Shown here piece after piece: positions 1 to 10,446 of a stretch of DNA of 22,662 nucleotides. Source of the DNA: Isoetes engelmannii. Its lineage: Eukaryota; Streptophyta; Lycopodiopsida; Isoetales; Isoetaceae. The position numbers and the translations under genes are program-made. The stretch lies in contig JAANSK020255941.1 of NCBI GenBank assembly GCA_011763485.2, positions 1 through 22,662 on the forward strand, written 5' to 3'. Position 1 is the stretch's first letter; the number at the start of each line of letters is the position of its first letter. The notes under the pieces were generated by a model, which worked only from the letters and a program-made list of their open reading frames with translations, searched no databases and was not told the origin of the DNA.

Positions 1-402
1 TTCTATACAAGGGGGGCATTGCAGTATTTTGCCAGTGTACCTTATATTTCTTCAATAGACACGGTATTAGGCAAACCACTTGGGCTATGATCACTTTGCA
101 CATTATGTAACTAAATTCTAGTGTCTCTTGCTCTGTAAATAAGCTGACTGATGTCGTACATAATTAGAATTGATAAAACTTTTGGGTCCCGTTTGAGTGA
201 AGTGGATGCTAAGTTGTGTGTTGGCAAATGGAGTATAAGCAAAATTGGAGACCTAGCAATATGGTTCATAACATGACTACACACCACAGGTTTGGGATGA
301 GGTTGAGACTGGTTATATTGAGAGTTTGCATGAATTCATCATTGTTAGAGTCCCTTGTTGTGATCATTAAGTGTCTGATATTTTTTTAATATGCTGAAAC
401 AG
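1..402. other. AT-rich stretch upstream of the WRC gene exons, probably intron
   Basis: No convincing reading frame or RNA gene is visible. The stretch ends in a pyrimidine-rich tract and an AG at 401-402 that suits a splice acceptor for the exon beginning at 403. It is therefore best read as intron of the gene that continues to 1334. The upstream exons lie outside the window or were not recognised. Confidence 0.4.
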
Positions 403-1334
403 GAAAAGGCCATCCACAACTAAGTTTAAAGAGACAAACGGTAATATCTTTCTCAAAGATTGACTTAATGCTTATTGGCTTTTTCTGTATTGTAGTTGGG
501 GTATCTGGTAGCTTAAGTTTTCCATCTGATCATCCAGCTTGCCAGCCAAAGGATTCTATTCTCTTTTCTATTTATCAAGTATTTCTCCAGGCTGGTAAAA
601 CTGGCCTGACTGCACGTGAAGCAGTCTCAAAGATATTGGAACAAGGCCTTCCCGGGTTGCATGAAAGTGGGGTTGTTCCAAGGGTAGAAGTGGAAAAAGT
701 AGTGCGCATCTCACCTTATTTTATGGATGTTGGGGATTCGAAGTTTGCATTATGTAGTGCAATAGTGGCCAGTGAAGAGCAGCAAAACCATGCTGCAGGA
801 AAGGTAGATGTCAATCAGGTAGTAGAATTGGATACGGAAGATGGTAACACTAAGCCTGAAAGCCCAAAGAAGATGAGACAAAAAGGCACTTCACAGCATT
901 GGGCTGCTGCTCAGGCAATAAGAAGAGCAAGAACAGAGAAAACCAGAAAGAAAAATGTGGCACCGCAATCCACATTGTGCCCTGCCTTCCTTAAGAAAAA
1001 TCCAAGGATTGACGATGAGGCATTACAGCCTCGCACAAAGCGATTGAAATCCCTTAAACAAGATAGTGCTGGTCTTGGGAATCGATGCAATCGATCAGAT
1101 GGAAAAGGCTGGCATTGTCCATTGCTTGCCCAGGTAGGCTACTTACTATGCGATCATCATCTGCACAAGCTCCGTTTGAAATCTGGCTCAAAGTCAAAAA
1201 AGCTTGCAAAACATGCTGATAAGGTGACAAGCAAAAATAGTCTTTCGGAATCCAACCATGGAAAAAGAAAAAATCAGGAGAAGTTCTGCATGGGGAAAAA
1301 GGGGAGATCATTGCCACCAGACAAAGCAGTTTAG
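403..1334 (+). CDS. 3' end of a gene for a winged-helix (HARE-HTH-like) plus WRC zinc-finger protein
   Basis: Two exons are proposed, 403-440 and 496-1333 plus stop, joined across a 55-nt intron (441-495, GT at 441-442, AG at 494-495). The phases match: the first exon reads KRPSTTKFKETN and leaves one base of a valine codon. The second exon gives about 279 residues. A segment at 549-761 (SILFSIYQVFLQ, then GLTAREAV) resembles the HARE-HTH/ASXL winged helix. A lysine-rich, nuclear-signal-like stretch follows. Then comes a WRC motif with spacing C-x9-C-x10-C-x2-H (Cys codons at 1086, 1116 and 1149, His at 1158), containing GKGWHCPLLAQVGYLLCDHH. WRC motifs are known as plant DNA-binding and nuclear-targeting modules, as in growth-regulating factors. 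A chromatin or transcription role is inferred. The C-terminus is basic and unstructured-looking. The 5' part of the gene is missing, and the 55-nt intron is short for a plant. Confidence 0.72.
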
Positions 1335-2168
1335 GGACTTGGCCACCAATTTTTTTAAATCCACAGTACCTGATTCTTTTCAAAAAATTTGAATATGAAC
1401 TTCAATGGGGGCATGAAGGGTGGAAGCAGGCAACAAACAAAAGTTTTTCTTCCTGGATATGCCATTCCTATTCATTTTGTACAGCTGTTTGTTTTTGTTC
1501 TGAAGGTAATGTTAGATAGGCCATTGATTAAAATCCCTCCTCTTGGAGAATTTTGGTGAGAAGAGTCTAAGTGATATCTTTTTGCCTTTTATTGGAAGTT
1601 ATTAGCAATGCCTACCATTGTTTGTGAAGGTTGAAGGCTGTGATTACTTGAGATGCAGTGTAGGAAAATTAATTGCTACATGTGTCAGAGCACAACTGGG
1701 AGGAACCATGTCTGACCAAGAATTGCTAGGCACGATGGAAACTGAAAATTGAGGGCTGTGTCCTCAAGAAGGTCAATATTCTATTGATTCTTGAGGTGAA
1801 CAATTGCAGTATAGAAGCACAAGGGACAGCATCTTAGCAGAAAAGAAATGCAATGTAGAAGGTTTACAGTTAAGCCCACTCGATTGAGGAGGCTGCTGCG
1901 CCTTTCGTTGTAGGACCTCCATTATATAACTGGAGATGCTCTTTGACAGTTTGTTGCATTAGTCAGCTCATGAGGGGTGCAATGTTATGCATTTGACGCG
2001 TTTCTCAATTTAATGCACAAGATACTATTTGTAACGATACATGAAACATTTTACTTTTCTGCAATATGATCTGCAGTTATTGTAAGCTTGTTTTAGTACC
2101 TAGGATGGAGGAAAATAGCAACAATTTCGCATGATGTTGTTGCTTTGGCGCAGGCCAACTAACTTCTA
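1335..2168. other. 3' UTR and spacer after the WRC gene
   Basis: No coding frame of note. The sequence is AT-rich and directly follows the stop of the plus-strand gene, so the first several hundred bases are probably 3' UTR. I see no strong canonical AATAAA close to the stop. ATTAAA at about 1527 is a weak candidate poly(A) signal. Confidence 0.35.
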
Positions 2169-2792
2169 AGTTGCCTATTGTATGCATATCTCAGAAGAGG
2201 TTATCTTTGAAGTTATGTTTGAGAGTCTTGAGAGAAAAGAGGACTGTGTACGCTTGTGAAATAGTTAAGATGATATGATTGCAGATCGATTGTCATTTCT
2301 CAGAATACAGCTTTGGCTGCAATGCATTTAGTGAGACACATTTATGCTTTACCTCAGAATGTCATTAGAGCAAAGCTTGTTAGAAAATTTTCAGCTGGCT
2401 TGTCAAAAAGAGGATTGTGAACCAGGTGCCAGACAGATGATTATAGCAACCAAATGACATTGCATTCTGATATCCTTTTCAGTTGCCTATTGTATGCATA
2501 TCTCAGAAGAGGTTATCTTTGAAGTTATGTTTGAGAGTCTTGAGAGAAAAGAGGACTGTGTACGCTTGTGAAATAGTTAAGATGATATGATTGCAGATCG
2601 ATTGTCATTTCTCAGAATACAGCTTTGGCTGCAATGCATTTAGTGAGACACATTTATGCTTTACCTCAGAATGTCATTAGAGCAAAGCTTGTTAGAAAAT
2701 TTTCAGCTGGCTTGTCAAAAAGAGGATTGTGAACCAGGTGCCAGACAGATGATTATAGCAACCAAATGACATTGCATTCTGATACCCTTTTC
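2169..2792. repeat. Near-perfect tandem duplication, 2 x 312 bp
   Basis: Copy 1 is 2169-2480 and copy 2 is 2481-2792. Reading them against each other I find one difference, T at 2473 versus C at 2785. No coding frame or transposon ends are apparent. The duplication lies between two convergent genes. It is either a very recent segmental tandem duplication or an assembly or haplotype artefact. Confidence 0.95.
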
Positions 2793-2879
2793 TTTAAAAC
2801 ATTAAGTACATCTTAGGTACTTCTATGGACAGGCACTTATATTACAGGTTGAGTATTTCCCAACATGAATATATGTATT

Positions 2880-3931
2880 CTATGAAGGTGCATCTGTGGA
2901 GACTTCTGCAGGTTGATCCTCGGAAGGCATTTGCATTTGCAACTCCTCAAACTGTGACAGAACAGATAATATTATAAGTCACAAATTATGGAATTGATTA
3001 ACCTGCACCGATTAATCGAATGCGATATTTATAAATGTTGATTGTGCAACCCACCTTCTTTGTCACTTCTTCATGAGACTTCACTAGTTCGTCATATTTC
3101 AATCGTAATTCCTCCGTTTCAGCCTTTAGCTTCTCATATTCAGCTGTAGTGGGACCACCTAGAGCCTTCTGGATGAATCTGCAAAAATGCCTCACAGACT
3201 AAGCATACAGACTGTGGCAGTGGAATAAGGCTTCAGTCTTGTGTACACGATGTAACAGAAGTTTCCAGAATAAGAATCACATTCAGGAGAGAGAACTGGA
3301 TCTTAGACTTTAATTTTAGAGAAACAGCCTTTGTCCTAATGGGAAAGGGGCATTGATAGGCATTTGTTTTCCTCAAAACACATACAACTCAAACAGAGGA
3401 CTAAATCACATTCAGAATAAGAATCACATTCAGGAGAGAGAACTGAATTTTAGACTTTAATTTTAGAGACATACAACTCAAACAGAGGACTAAATCACAT
3501 GCAGAATAAGAATCACATTCAGAAGAGAGAACTGGATCTTAGACTTTAATTTTAGAGAAACGGCCTTTATCCCAATGGGAAAGAGACATTGGTAGGCATT
3601 TGTTTTCCTCAAAACACAAGCAAATCAAACAAAGGACTAAATCACATTTTGCTGCAAGATAACTCACTCTATTGCAACGGGTGGCTTGTCATTTTCTTCG
3701 TATAGAGCCACAAGAACTGCATTTGAAAGGGAAGTTACGGGTTGGGTTAATAAACGTGTGCTTTTCCCCTTAAATTCCTATAATAACTAACAGCCAACAA
3801 GGTACTTCAAAATATAAGAGCAACTTATTCTAACAAATTCATTCTTGAACAAATGTACCTTTTGTCAAAGCATCTAGCACCCCGCTTGCTTCTAAGTACT
3901 TCCTAAATGCCTCCTTTTTAGATTCACTAGC
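2880..3931 (-). CDS. MYCBP: c-Myc-binding protein (MYCBP/AMY-1) homologue, four exons, start exon not found
   Basis: Minus-strand exons are 3859-3931, 3668-3716, 3055-3178 and 2880-2951, each with GT/AG borders and compatible phases. They encode 105 residues: ASESKKEAFRKYLEASGVLD, then LVALYEENDKPPVAIE, then FIQKALGGPTTAEYEKLKAE with a heptad-like coiled coil, and a short acidic tail ending in APS before TAG. This matches the MYCBP family (about 100 residues: an N-terminal helical EAFRKYLE..GVLDALTKVLVALYE core, a FIQ..LGG hinge and a C-terminal coiled coil). Animal MYCBP binds MYC and AKAP proteins; the plant role is little known, so a small adaptor function is inferred. Exon 2 begins in phase 0, so a short upstream exon with the ATG is expected above 3931, and I could not place it. 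Expression would run towards the WRC gene (convergent). Confidence 0.9.
3266..3648. repeat. Three tandem repeats inside a MYCBP intron
   Basis: Units are 3266-3412 (147 bp), 3413-3501 (89 bp, lacking about 58 bp from its middle) and 3502-3648 (147 bp). Each opens with CAGAATAAGAATCACATTCA (G for T before the first CAG of unit 3). The whole array lies in the intron between exons 3055-3178 and 3668-3716 of the MYCBP gene. Similarity is high but not perfect, so the array is older than the 312-bp duplication nearby. Confidence 0.9.
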
Positions 3932-5235
3932 CTGTATCAAGAAGATTGCATTTCATGATTAGTAAAGCAGAAAACCTTTAAGTTACTTGTGGAACCTGAA
4001 TCACAGAGCATATGTATGTTTCCAATGTTCCATATACATGACTAATTTAGGACTTCAGAACACAGATCGGAACTGGGGTAACTACCATCTCATTCATGGT
4101 ATAAAATGCAAGGCAGTCGCACTTGAAAGCCTCAAAAACACTAGATTCCGTTTGTGTAATCTTGCCAGTTACTTGATACTTGTACAAAACGGACCCAAAC
4201 GAATTTCCTTGAAAAATCGGGCCAGATGCGCAATAGTCGTTGGAAAAAAGGACCCAATTGCAAGTTTAGGTCTTACAAAGTCAGTATAAACATGCCGAAT
4301 GCATATAATCAAAATGCAAGAGTAATGCAGGTCTGTTTGTACGACTAAACTACTCGGAAAACAAAAAAATATATACTTTAGGCCGGGCTAAAAGCAACGA
4401 CTCTGTCTTATGAAAGAGAGAAGGAAAGTACCATTGTCACTTGGTCGATCTATCCTGAGTTTTTAGCTTGCACCAAAACCGCCGGAGCTGAATTAATCTT
4501 TTGTTTCAGCACGCTATTTGCAAATGGACGAGAGGAAAAACTGAATCCAGTGTTTTGGCACAGCTAATCATGAAGGACAGGGGCGTCTTTACACTGACTA
4601 CTTCCACGTTTCTGCCAGGTCACCATTTCTGGGTTTTAAATTGTTTAAAATGATATCGACAGCAAAGTTTGGCTTGGTCGAATATGTCCAAATATATTAT
4701 GGAATGGGCCAACGGAACTTCCATCCTTTGCTTCCACTATATTGCATCATAATGGCAGGGGTCCACATCATTGTAAGGCCCAGATTCTATTAGTGTGGAA
4801 GTATGGTGCTAATTGGCAACAACTACCATGTTCTGGGCAGCAAATTGAAACCAACTGCCTGAAGTGATATTCCAACAAGCTCTTGTTAGTTTGGAGATTG
4901 AAGCTATCATAAGATTACGTGGTAGGATTTTAACGCATCTCCCATGGACTCTCCCTCGTCATACTTTGACTCTCTGTCAAGAACTTCCAGCCTCCTGTGG
5001 AATCTCAAGCACAATTGCATAGATGTAGCTCCTTGATTCGTCTGGGCAAGAACTACTCGGATGGTGGAATTTGAGTTCGCATATTGTTCAGTGTTAATTT
5101 CCACATCATTGATCCATATAAAAAAGCAGATAGAGAAAAACACAAAAGCTCATACGACATTTTGATCTATGAGTAGGTACTTCTGGGGAATAGAATTACG
5201 TTTTTTATTTCGTTTGTGAGACATCGAGTCTAGAA
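3932..5235. other. Spacer upstream of MYCBP exon 2, no confident gene
   Basis: This should contain the first MYCBP intron and possibly its start exon and promoter, but no ATG plus donor could be chosen with confidence. A 78-codon open frame on the minus strand (4907-5143) matches nothing I know and is probably chance. Confidence 0.3.
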
Positions 5236-5935
5236 TGTTGTAATATCATGTCAATCCTTGTTGATATTGTTGCAGCTCTTGAATATATTGTGCACCCATG
5301 CAATGGTACGTATATATGATTCTAGAAGCAAGTTATTTAGAAAGACCTTATATTTCTAAATAGGTCTAATCATATCGGTCCAATTGTTTGGAGCCAAAAT
5401 ATGGTTTGAATCCGGTCAGTTTGCCACAACCGACGGATCTTTCAACTTGATAAACCTTCCTTGTATTAGGTCTGGTACAAGGTCTGCCGGATTGATTGAA
5501 ATCCAAATTGAATAGAAGGTTTGTTCGTCATGTATGGATCGTCATGAATAATATTTGCTTCAATCTCTTTTGACCAGTAAACATGCTACAATGCTTCAAT
5601 GGTTCTGAATATCTATTCAATTAATAGAATACATGTTTAGACACTAGGAGTTCTTATGAATATCTCATGTGTGTGCTCTATGAATAAGATATAGAACATA
5701 TTGTCTAGACAAATTGTTCTTCTAAAGCAATTCTTGGATTGACCATCATAATTTCTTACTTCATTTGCTATTAGAGCAAGCAGGTTATCATGGCAAGCAG
5801 ACTAGGAGCATCATTGTTGAGTGCAATTGATGTATTCAAAGGGGGAAGTGGATTCCAAGTGTGAAAAGACAAAGTTGAAGAAGTTTTGAAAGTTGAAGGC
5901 CTGTGGCAATATGTAACTGAAGACCAATGTAATGC
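5236..5935 (+). mobile_element. Truncated Ty1/copia retrotransposon fossil: LTR, primer site, start of gag
   Basis: An LTR-like block begins with TGTTG at about 5236 and ends with CA at 5762-5763. It is followed by TGCTATTAGAGC (5766-5777), which differs at two positions from the plant initiator tRNA-Met primer site TGGTATCAGAGC. An ATG at 5790 opens a gag-like start (MASRLGASLLSAIDVFKGG, and later LKVEGLWQYVTED), the N-terminal pattern of Ty1/copia gag. The match stops at about 5935, where unrelated GC-richer DNA begins. No protease, integrase or reverse transcriptase follows. The fossil is broken and old; only the 5' end remains. Confidence 0.55.
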
Positions 5936-6540
5936 TCCCCACGTCGTATGCCCCCCGTATACTCCACAGGACATTTCCCATCCAATGAATGGTTTCTCCA
6001 TCATATGCGCCCTCCGTCAGACTCGAGGCTGGGATGGCCAGGATCTCGAGCTGAGAAACGAAGGTGTTGTTCGGCCCTTCCTCATCGGGCTCCTACATCA
6101 GCGGAAGCGTAAACATATGATAAGCACAACATCATATACCATATTAATAGAACTATTCGAATGGTAATGAGATCCATTCAATCACTATATCCAAACATGC
6201 ATCTAGCACACGCTAACGTCATAGGGAGGCTCTTACCCCAGCTCAGACGCATAAGGTGAGTTGGTTGACGGTAAAGGCTCCAAGATAGACAAACTGAGTT
6301 ATCACAATGACTTGGACTGGCATATAGACAATGGCTAAGGTTGGCAACTCCATCCGTCCCTCCTGTGCATACTATACAGATCCCAGGGGGTTCACCTTTA
6401 TAATAGTGGTATACGTCATCTGCGTTCCTAAAGTTGGACAAAACCCCCCTTATAAGGATGTCTACCAAGGAAAACCCCCCTTATACGGTTTTATATTTTC
6501 TTAAATTTTATACCCCTACCTTAAATTTACCCCCTAACTG
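5936..6540. other. Unassigned repeat-like DNA with C-rich motifs
   Basis: This stretch is GC-richer than its surroundings and starts abruptly at the end of the copia fossil. The 15-mer AAAACCCCCCTTATA occurs at 6440-6454 and again at 6471-6485, a 31-bp step. Similar C-run phrases occur next to the LTR-like block at 11030-11100, so this may be LTR or UTR debris of a related element. Short open frames here look like chance. Confidence 0.3.
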
Positions 6541-6849
6541 CAAAATAGGGCGAGGTTGAAGGAGGTAAGCTGTAACGGGCAGAGAGCATATCTGAGAAAT
6601 TGGCATTGGAATGTAGTTAACCCTTTGGCATTAGATGGTGGTGTTCTACAGGATGTATTGGAATGTTGTGAGTGTGTACAGAGTATATGACATAGTTTAT
6701 ATGTTGTAGTGGGATTTGTTTTTTGGAGGTATGGAGTGTTGAGGTATTTCTGTCCCTTTGTTGCGGTTCCCTTTCCTCCTCACTCTCTTGTAATTCTATG
6801 ATTCTTTAATATATTTGAGATTCAGTTCTTCAAAAAAAAAAAAAAAAAA
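6541..6849 (+). mobile_element. 3' end of a 5'-truncated L1-type LINE with poly(A) tail
   Basis: The stretch ends in TAATATATTTGAGATTCAG and an 18-A tail at 6832-6849, the usual close of plant L1 3' UTRs, preceded by a T/G-rich, non-coding 3' UTR. The start is uncertain. A degraded target-site duplication is possible: AACTGCAAAATAGGG just before the element and AACTAGCAAAAAGG just after the tail, which agree only imperfectly. No ORF2 residue pattern survives in this short piece. An old processed transcript is the alternative. Confidence 0.45.
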
Positions 6850-7100
6850 CTAGCAAAAAGGCGCAACAGGAGGCTTGGGCAGTTTTAGACTTGGATTTAA
6901 TTTCTCATGAAAAAAGCATGTAGGAGACAAAGTATTTGCTAAATGAATATTCAAAATAGGCATTCATATATGTTAAAACGATTTATAGACATTAACTAGC
7001 CATGAAATTGAAAGGCTAGATTTAAACGTGAATATGTATGGGATAACATGTGTAAACAAGTACAAATACTGGCATTTTTGTTGGTAAAATAAAAAGAAAC

Positions 7101-7160
7101 AAGATAAGATAAGATAGATTTTTTATCGTCCATGGAGGCCAATTGGCCTAAGGGAGGGAT
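7101..7160 (-). mobile_element. 3' tail of a LINE/SINE-like element related to the one ending at 19915
   Basis: On the minus strand the sequence runs CCAATTGG, then CCATGGACGATAAAAAATC, then a TATCT-repeat tail (7101-7118). The LINE at 18.6-19.9 kb ends with the same order: CCAATTGG, a short stretch, TTAAAAATACTATC and a TATCT-repeat tail. The UUCG hairpins of that LINE are not present here. The 5' extent of this copy could not be defined and no target-site duplication is evident. Confidence 0.4.
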
Positions 7161-8305
7161 TCAACTCCACACTAGACAAATTATTAGTTAACCATAATGT
7201 CGACTCCATGGCATAATACATATTGGCATTGTTAATCTTTTCGTGTTGGTTTAAAGTATAAATTTTCATTGTTTACGACTTGAGTGGATGAACTTTTTCA
7301 TGGGGCTTGTTTCTTGTATGCAAGATTTGCATTTGGAGGGATTGAGTTTGGTTGATATAAAGTTTTTTTTTTTTTTTTTTTTTTTTCCCCAACATAGAGA
7401 CCAATATTTCTTTGTTTTCTTTGGGTGGTGTATGTATTGTCCATGGTTTCATGAGTTCTGCATCAATATGCTATGTTCGGTTTTAGTCCTTGTTTCTTCA
7501 AGTACTATAGAGCCCAAAGTTTTACTTAGGCTTAGCTTGTTGATAAGCATTGCTTTGATGTTGTTGCTTTCTTTTGCACCTAATTGAAGAAACAACTCTT
7601 TGTGCTTTAGGCTCATTGCTTGATGCACTCTGTTTGTCACTCTATTATGCTATCAAAAAGCTTATGGGGCAACAAATGTATAATGTGACAATTAGTTTTA
7701 ATACAGTGGCAATAATATGATATGCATATGCAATTGATGTGGCCTTAATGAAAAGATTTTGATGGATAAGAATCTAGTAGTATAGCCAGGTTGAGAAAAA
7801 AAAGGGAAAGGCATGGGCATAGCCTTGTTAGTGAACTCATTTAGCTTTGAATAATAAGTTGGTAATGCTACTAAAGTTAGCTTCAAATGCCCACCCTCCA
7901 AATTTGCGTTAATGCTCATTTTGATTAATTTAGATATCAAATTGTCAAAAATTTAGTTTGAGTTCATGGAAATGCAAATGAAAATTTGAGTTTATGGTGC
8001 TCCAAACTTGGCACTTAAACACTGCTTTATTCCACATTTAATACCCTCTTGTCCATTTTGAACTCAAAATACTGTTGGAAATGCATTAAGAATGGTCTTA
8101 GTGCCATCAAAGTACCAATGCACTTGTAGATACAAACATGTTACAATGTGAAACATCCATCATCATGATGATAAGGCTACAATATGCTCAAAAGTTATCC
8201 TAGATATAGTTAACAAATTTGTGACATAATGGGGAAAAAATATGGCATCAAACTGAGGAATAATGAAGTCCACAAATCTGCTCCAAGTGTTTAGAATTGT
8301 ATCAG
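7161..8305. other. AT-rich spacer with a 24-T run
   Basis: No gene is recognised. A run of 24 T lies at 7363-7386 and could be the poly(A) of a minus-strand retrocopy, but nothing upstream of it on that strand resembles a known protein. Open frames around it (7288-7587 and 7449-7640) have no recognisable features. Confidence 0.3.
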
Positions 8306-8520
8306 TTTGGCACCATCCACAAGCAAATTAGTAAGATGTTAAAAGTCTGGTTGACAAATGAGAAATTCTCAAACATGAACCCAATATTCTGAAACTAGTT
8401 TTATTGTCAGAATTTTGGCCCCATCCACAAGCAAATTAGTAAGATGTTAAAAGTCTTGTTGACAAATGAAAAATTCTCAAACATGACCCAATATTCTGCA
8501 ACTAGTTTTATTGTCAGAAT
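8306..8520. repeat. Tandem duplication, 2 x about 108 bp
   Basis: Copy 1 is about 8306-8413 and copy 2 about 8414-8520. The copies share CCATCCACAAGCAAATTAGT and the following 80 or so bases with a few substitutions and one single-base length difference. The repeat is non-coding and sits in spacer DNA. Confidence 0.9.
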
Positions 8521-8717
8521 TTGTCAGTGACTTAATCATCGTTGTTTGGGCATCACAGTACTACTTTTAATCATGAATCAAATATTTTGCACTCAATTTA
8601 AATCAAACATGTCTCACAAATACAATAAATAGGAGGTGATTTGAATCATTATGAGCTTTTTCAAATGTCCTGCAAGATTATATACAACATTTGGCTACAT
8701 GAGGTGAGCCCCAAATG

Positions 8718-8765
8718 TTGAAGTAATGAATTGCAAGGACAATTGAAGTGATGAATTGCAAGGAA
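8718..8765. repeat. Short tandem duplication, 25-bp step
   Basis: TTGAAGTAATGAATTGCAAG (8718) is repeated as TTGAAGTGATGAATTGCAAG (8743). The two copies differ by one base in this core. Confidence 0.8.
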
Positions 8766-9269
8766 ATCTTACAAATGTTATTTCACCTGCAACCGATTGG
8801 AGAATCATTCCATGATGCTGTGATCATTCAAAAGCAGTGCAAATCTTAACACATCTCGTCTCACGCTGTTTAAAGGAAATGAAAGACATGCATTAAAGAT
8901 TATTCAAATAAAGGAATGCCTCGATCTTTATGATAACATTGATCAGGGAATGATATTCATAAAAATAAAAAATAAAAGAGCAAAAGTGTGACCTGTCTAT
9001 AATTTTAAAGCATGCAGAAGCCTTAATTGGTGCGTATTGATGATAATGGTACATAGAAATGGTGCAGGACTGTGCCCGATGAAATTGAGAATATTAATCC
9101 AAGCCTTTCGCTAATGCCTCGGAGGCCCTGGCCTGTTATTAAGCAGCAGATGCATTAGCATGGTGGAGAGCAACAAAAAATATAGCATTGAAATATTAGA
9201 AAATTATATCTCTAACTATACTTAAAACGTACGGATTGAATTCATCTTCGTCCATCTTACCTTATCTGA

Positions 9270-9476
9270 TCCCCAAATGCATGGATTTATAGATCTGATA
9301 GTAAGAAATGCACCATGTGCAATGAAGATGGAGGCAACGATTCTATTTGGAAGGGCAATTTCACGTTTTCTCTAGATGCAAGAGTTTGCGACATTGGTGG
9401 AGGATCATTAGGATTTAATGAAAAGAAGAATCAGCATATTAATGAAATCAAAGGAAATTACGTATGTGATGTTTGA
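9270..9476 (+). other. 68-codon open frame with a CxxC pair, possible decayed exon
   Basis: The frame has no ATG at its start and reads through KKCTMCNEDGGNDSIWKGNF and on to a second pair of cysteines before TGA at 9474. The CxxC followed by a W-K-G-x-F phrase is loosely reminiscent of plant PHD-finger proteins of the AIPP2 type, but the match is too short to call. It may be chance or a broken exon. No splice sites were fixed. Confidence 0.2.
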
Positions 9477-9640
9477 GGCTTGAAGGTCTGTGTGTAGCTA
9501 TAAACTGAGTATCTGATGTACTATCTTGCCTTGCATCTGCAAAGAATTATCGCAGCACTAAAAAATCACACAGAGTTCCACCAAATATTCCCATAATTGA
9601 TAAGAATTAATAACCACCTCATCAATAATAAAAAGGAGCA

Positions 9641-9725
9641 TATTAAACAAAACTGGAACCTTGGTTAGGATCTGTCATAGACAACCAGGGAAACTTATTA
9701 AACAAAACTGGAAGCCTGGTTAGGA
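9641..9725. repeat. Short direct repeat, 30-bp units 55 bp apart
   Basis: TATTAAACAAAACTGGAA begins at 9641 and again at 9696. The 30-bp units each end with GGTTAGGA and differ at two positions. The rest of 8766-10440 holds nothing I can support as a gene. Confidence 0.8.
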
Positions 9726-10446
9726 CAATTCCCTATTTTCTTTCCTACTGATAATTTCCCCAGAACTTAGTATACAAAACATCAAGTTCTCAATATTTGA
9801 AATGAAAAAACCATCATTGTGAAGGACATGAATGAATGAATGAATATGTGCAAGATTGTATGGGACCCAAGAAAATTCATGGATACTTTGTCAAAATGGA
9901 TTCTGAGATCTGCAGCAATATTACAAACCATAGTTGCTTCTTAAATTCAATGACCAATGCTTTCCCTAAATCCAAAGAACAAGGACGATCAAATATGACC
10001 TTAGTTCCAGGTATGGTATATGGTATAGAAGAACCGTTGCTTAGAATCAGTTACCGAGTGCAAAGCTACCAGGCCTGAGAAATCCATGTACATAATGTTA
10101 GGTCGAACCAAAATGGGGCCTTTTAGATGCCCTCGAAATCTTTTTATGGAGATGTATGGTAAATGCTTGAGTTGATCCTGGGATGCAGGAGATGCGGGTA
10201 TGAAGGAACAAATAAGAGAGCCTCTCCAAATTTGAAGAAATCAAGGAAGAAGAAAGACCTTACCAGATGAGGAAAGGATATAAAGCTATTTATAATAGAA
10301 GTTACTGCCAGATCCACAGTGTACCAGAACTCCATCGAGATCCATAGCCTAACGATTGAGATCCACAGCGTGAAGTGCTGCTCCGTCCAGAAAAAGAGTC
10401 GAAGATCCAAATGATGAAAATAGGGAAAAATGTGGATGTAAAAAGG

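Noticed and set aside
1054-1383. 109-codon minus-strand frame
   Set aside because: It lies opposite the WRC gene exon and is its antisense shadow.
2169-3648. Regular direct repeats considered as a CRISPR-like array
   Set aside because: Units are long and directly abutting with no spacers, and the DNA is plant nuclear.
3987-4289. 100-codon plus-strand frame in the MYCBP upstream region
   Set aside because: It has no domain or codon pattern and lies in probable intron or promoter DNA.
4907-5143. 78-codon minus-strand frame considered as a MYCBP first exon or separate gene
   Set aside because: It does not resemble the short N-terminus expected of MYCBP, has no usable donor in phase, and matches no family I know.
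5400-5425. GGTTTGAATCC, similar to a tRNA T-loop (B box)
   Set aside because: No A box or cloverleaf partner upstream; it lies inside the copia LTR.
6178-6468. 96-codon minus-strand frame
   Set aside because: It lies in repeat-like DNA and the residues show no domain.
7288-7587. 99-codon frame containing a run of phenylalanines
   Set aside because: The run is a 24-T homopolymer; the frame is accidental.
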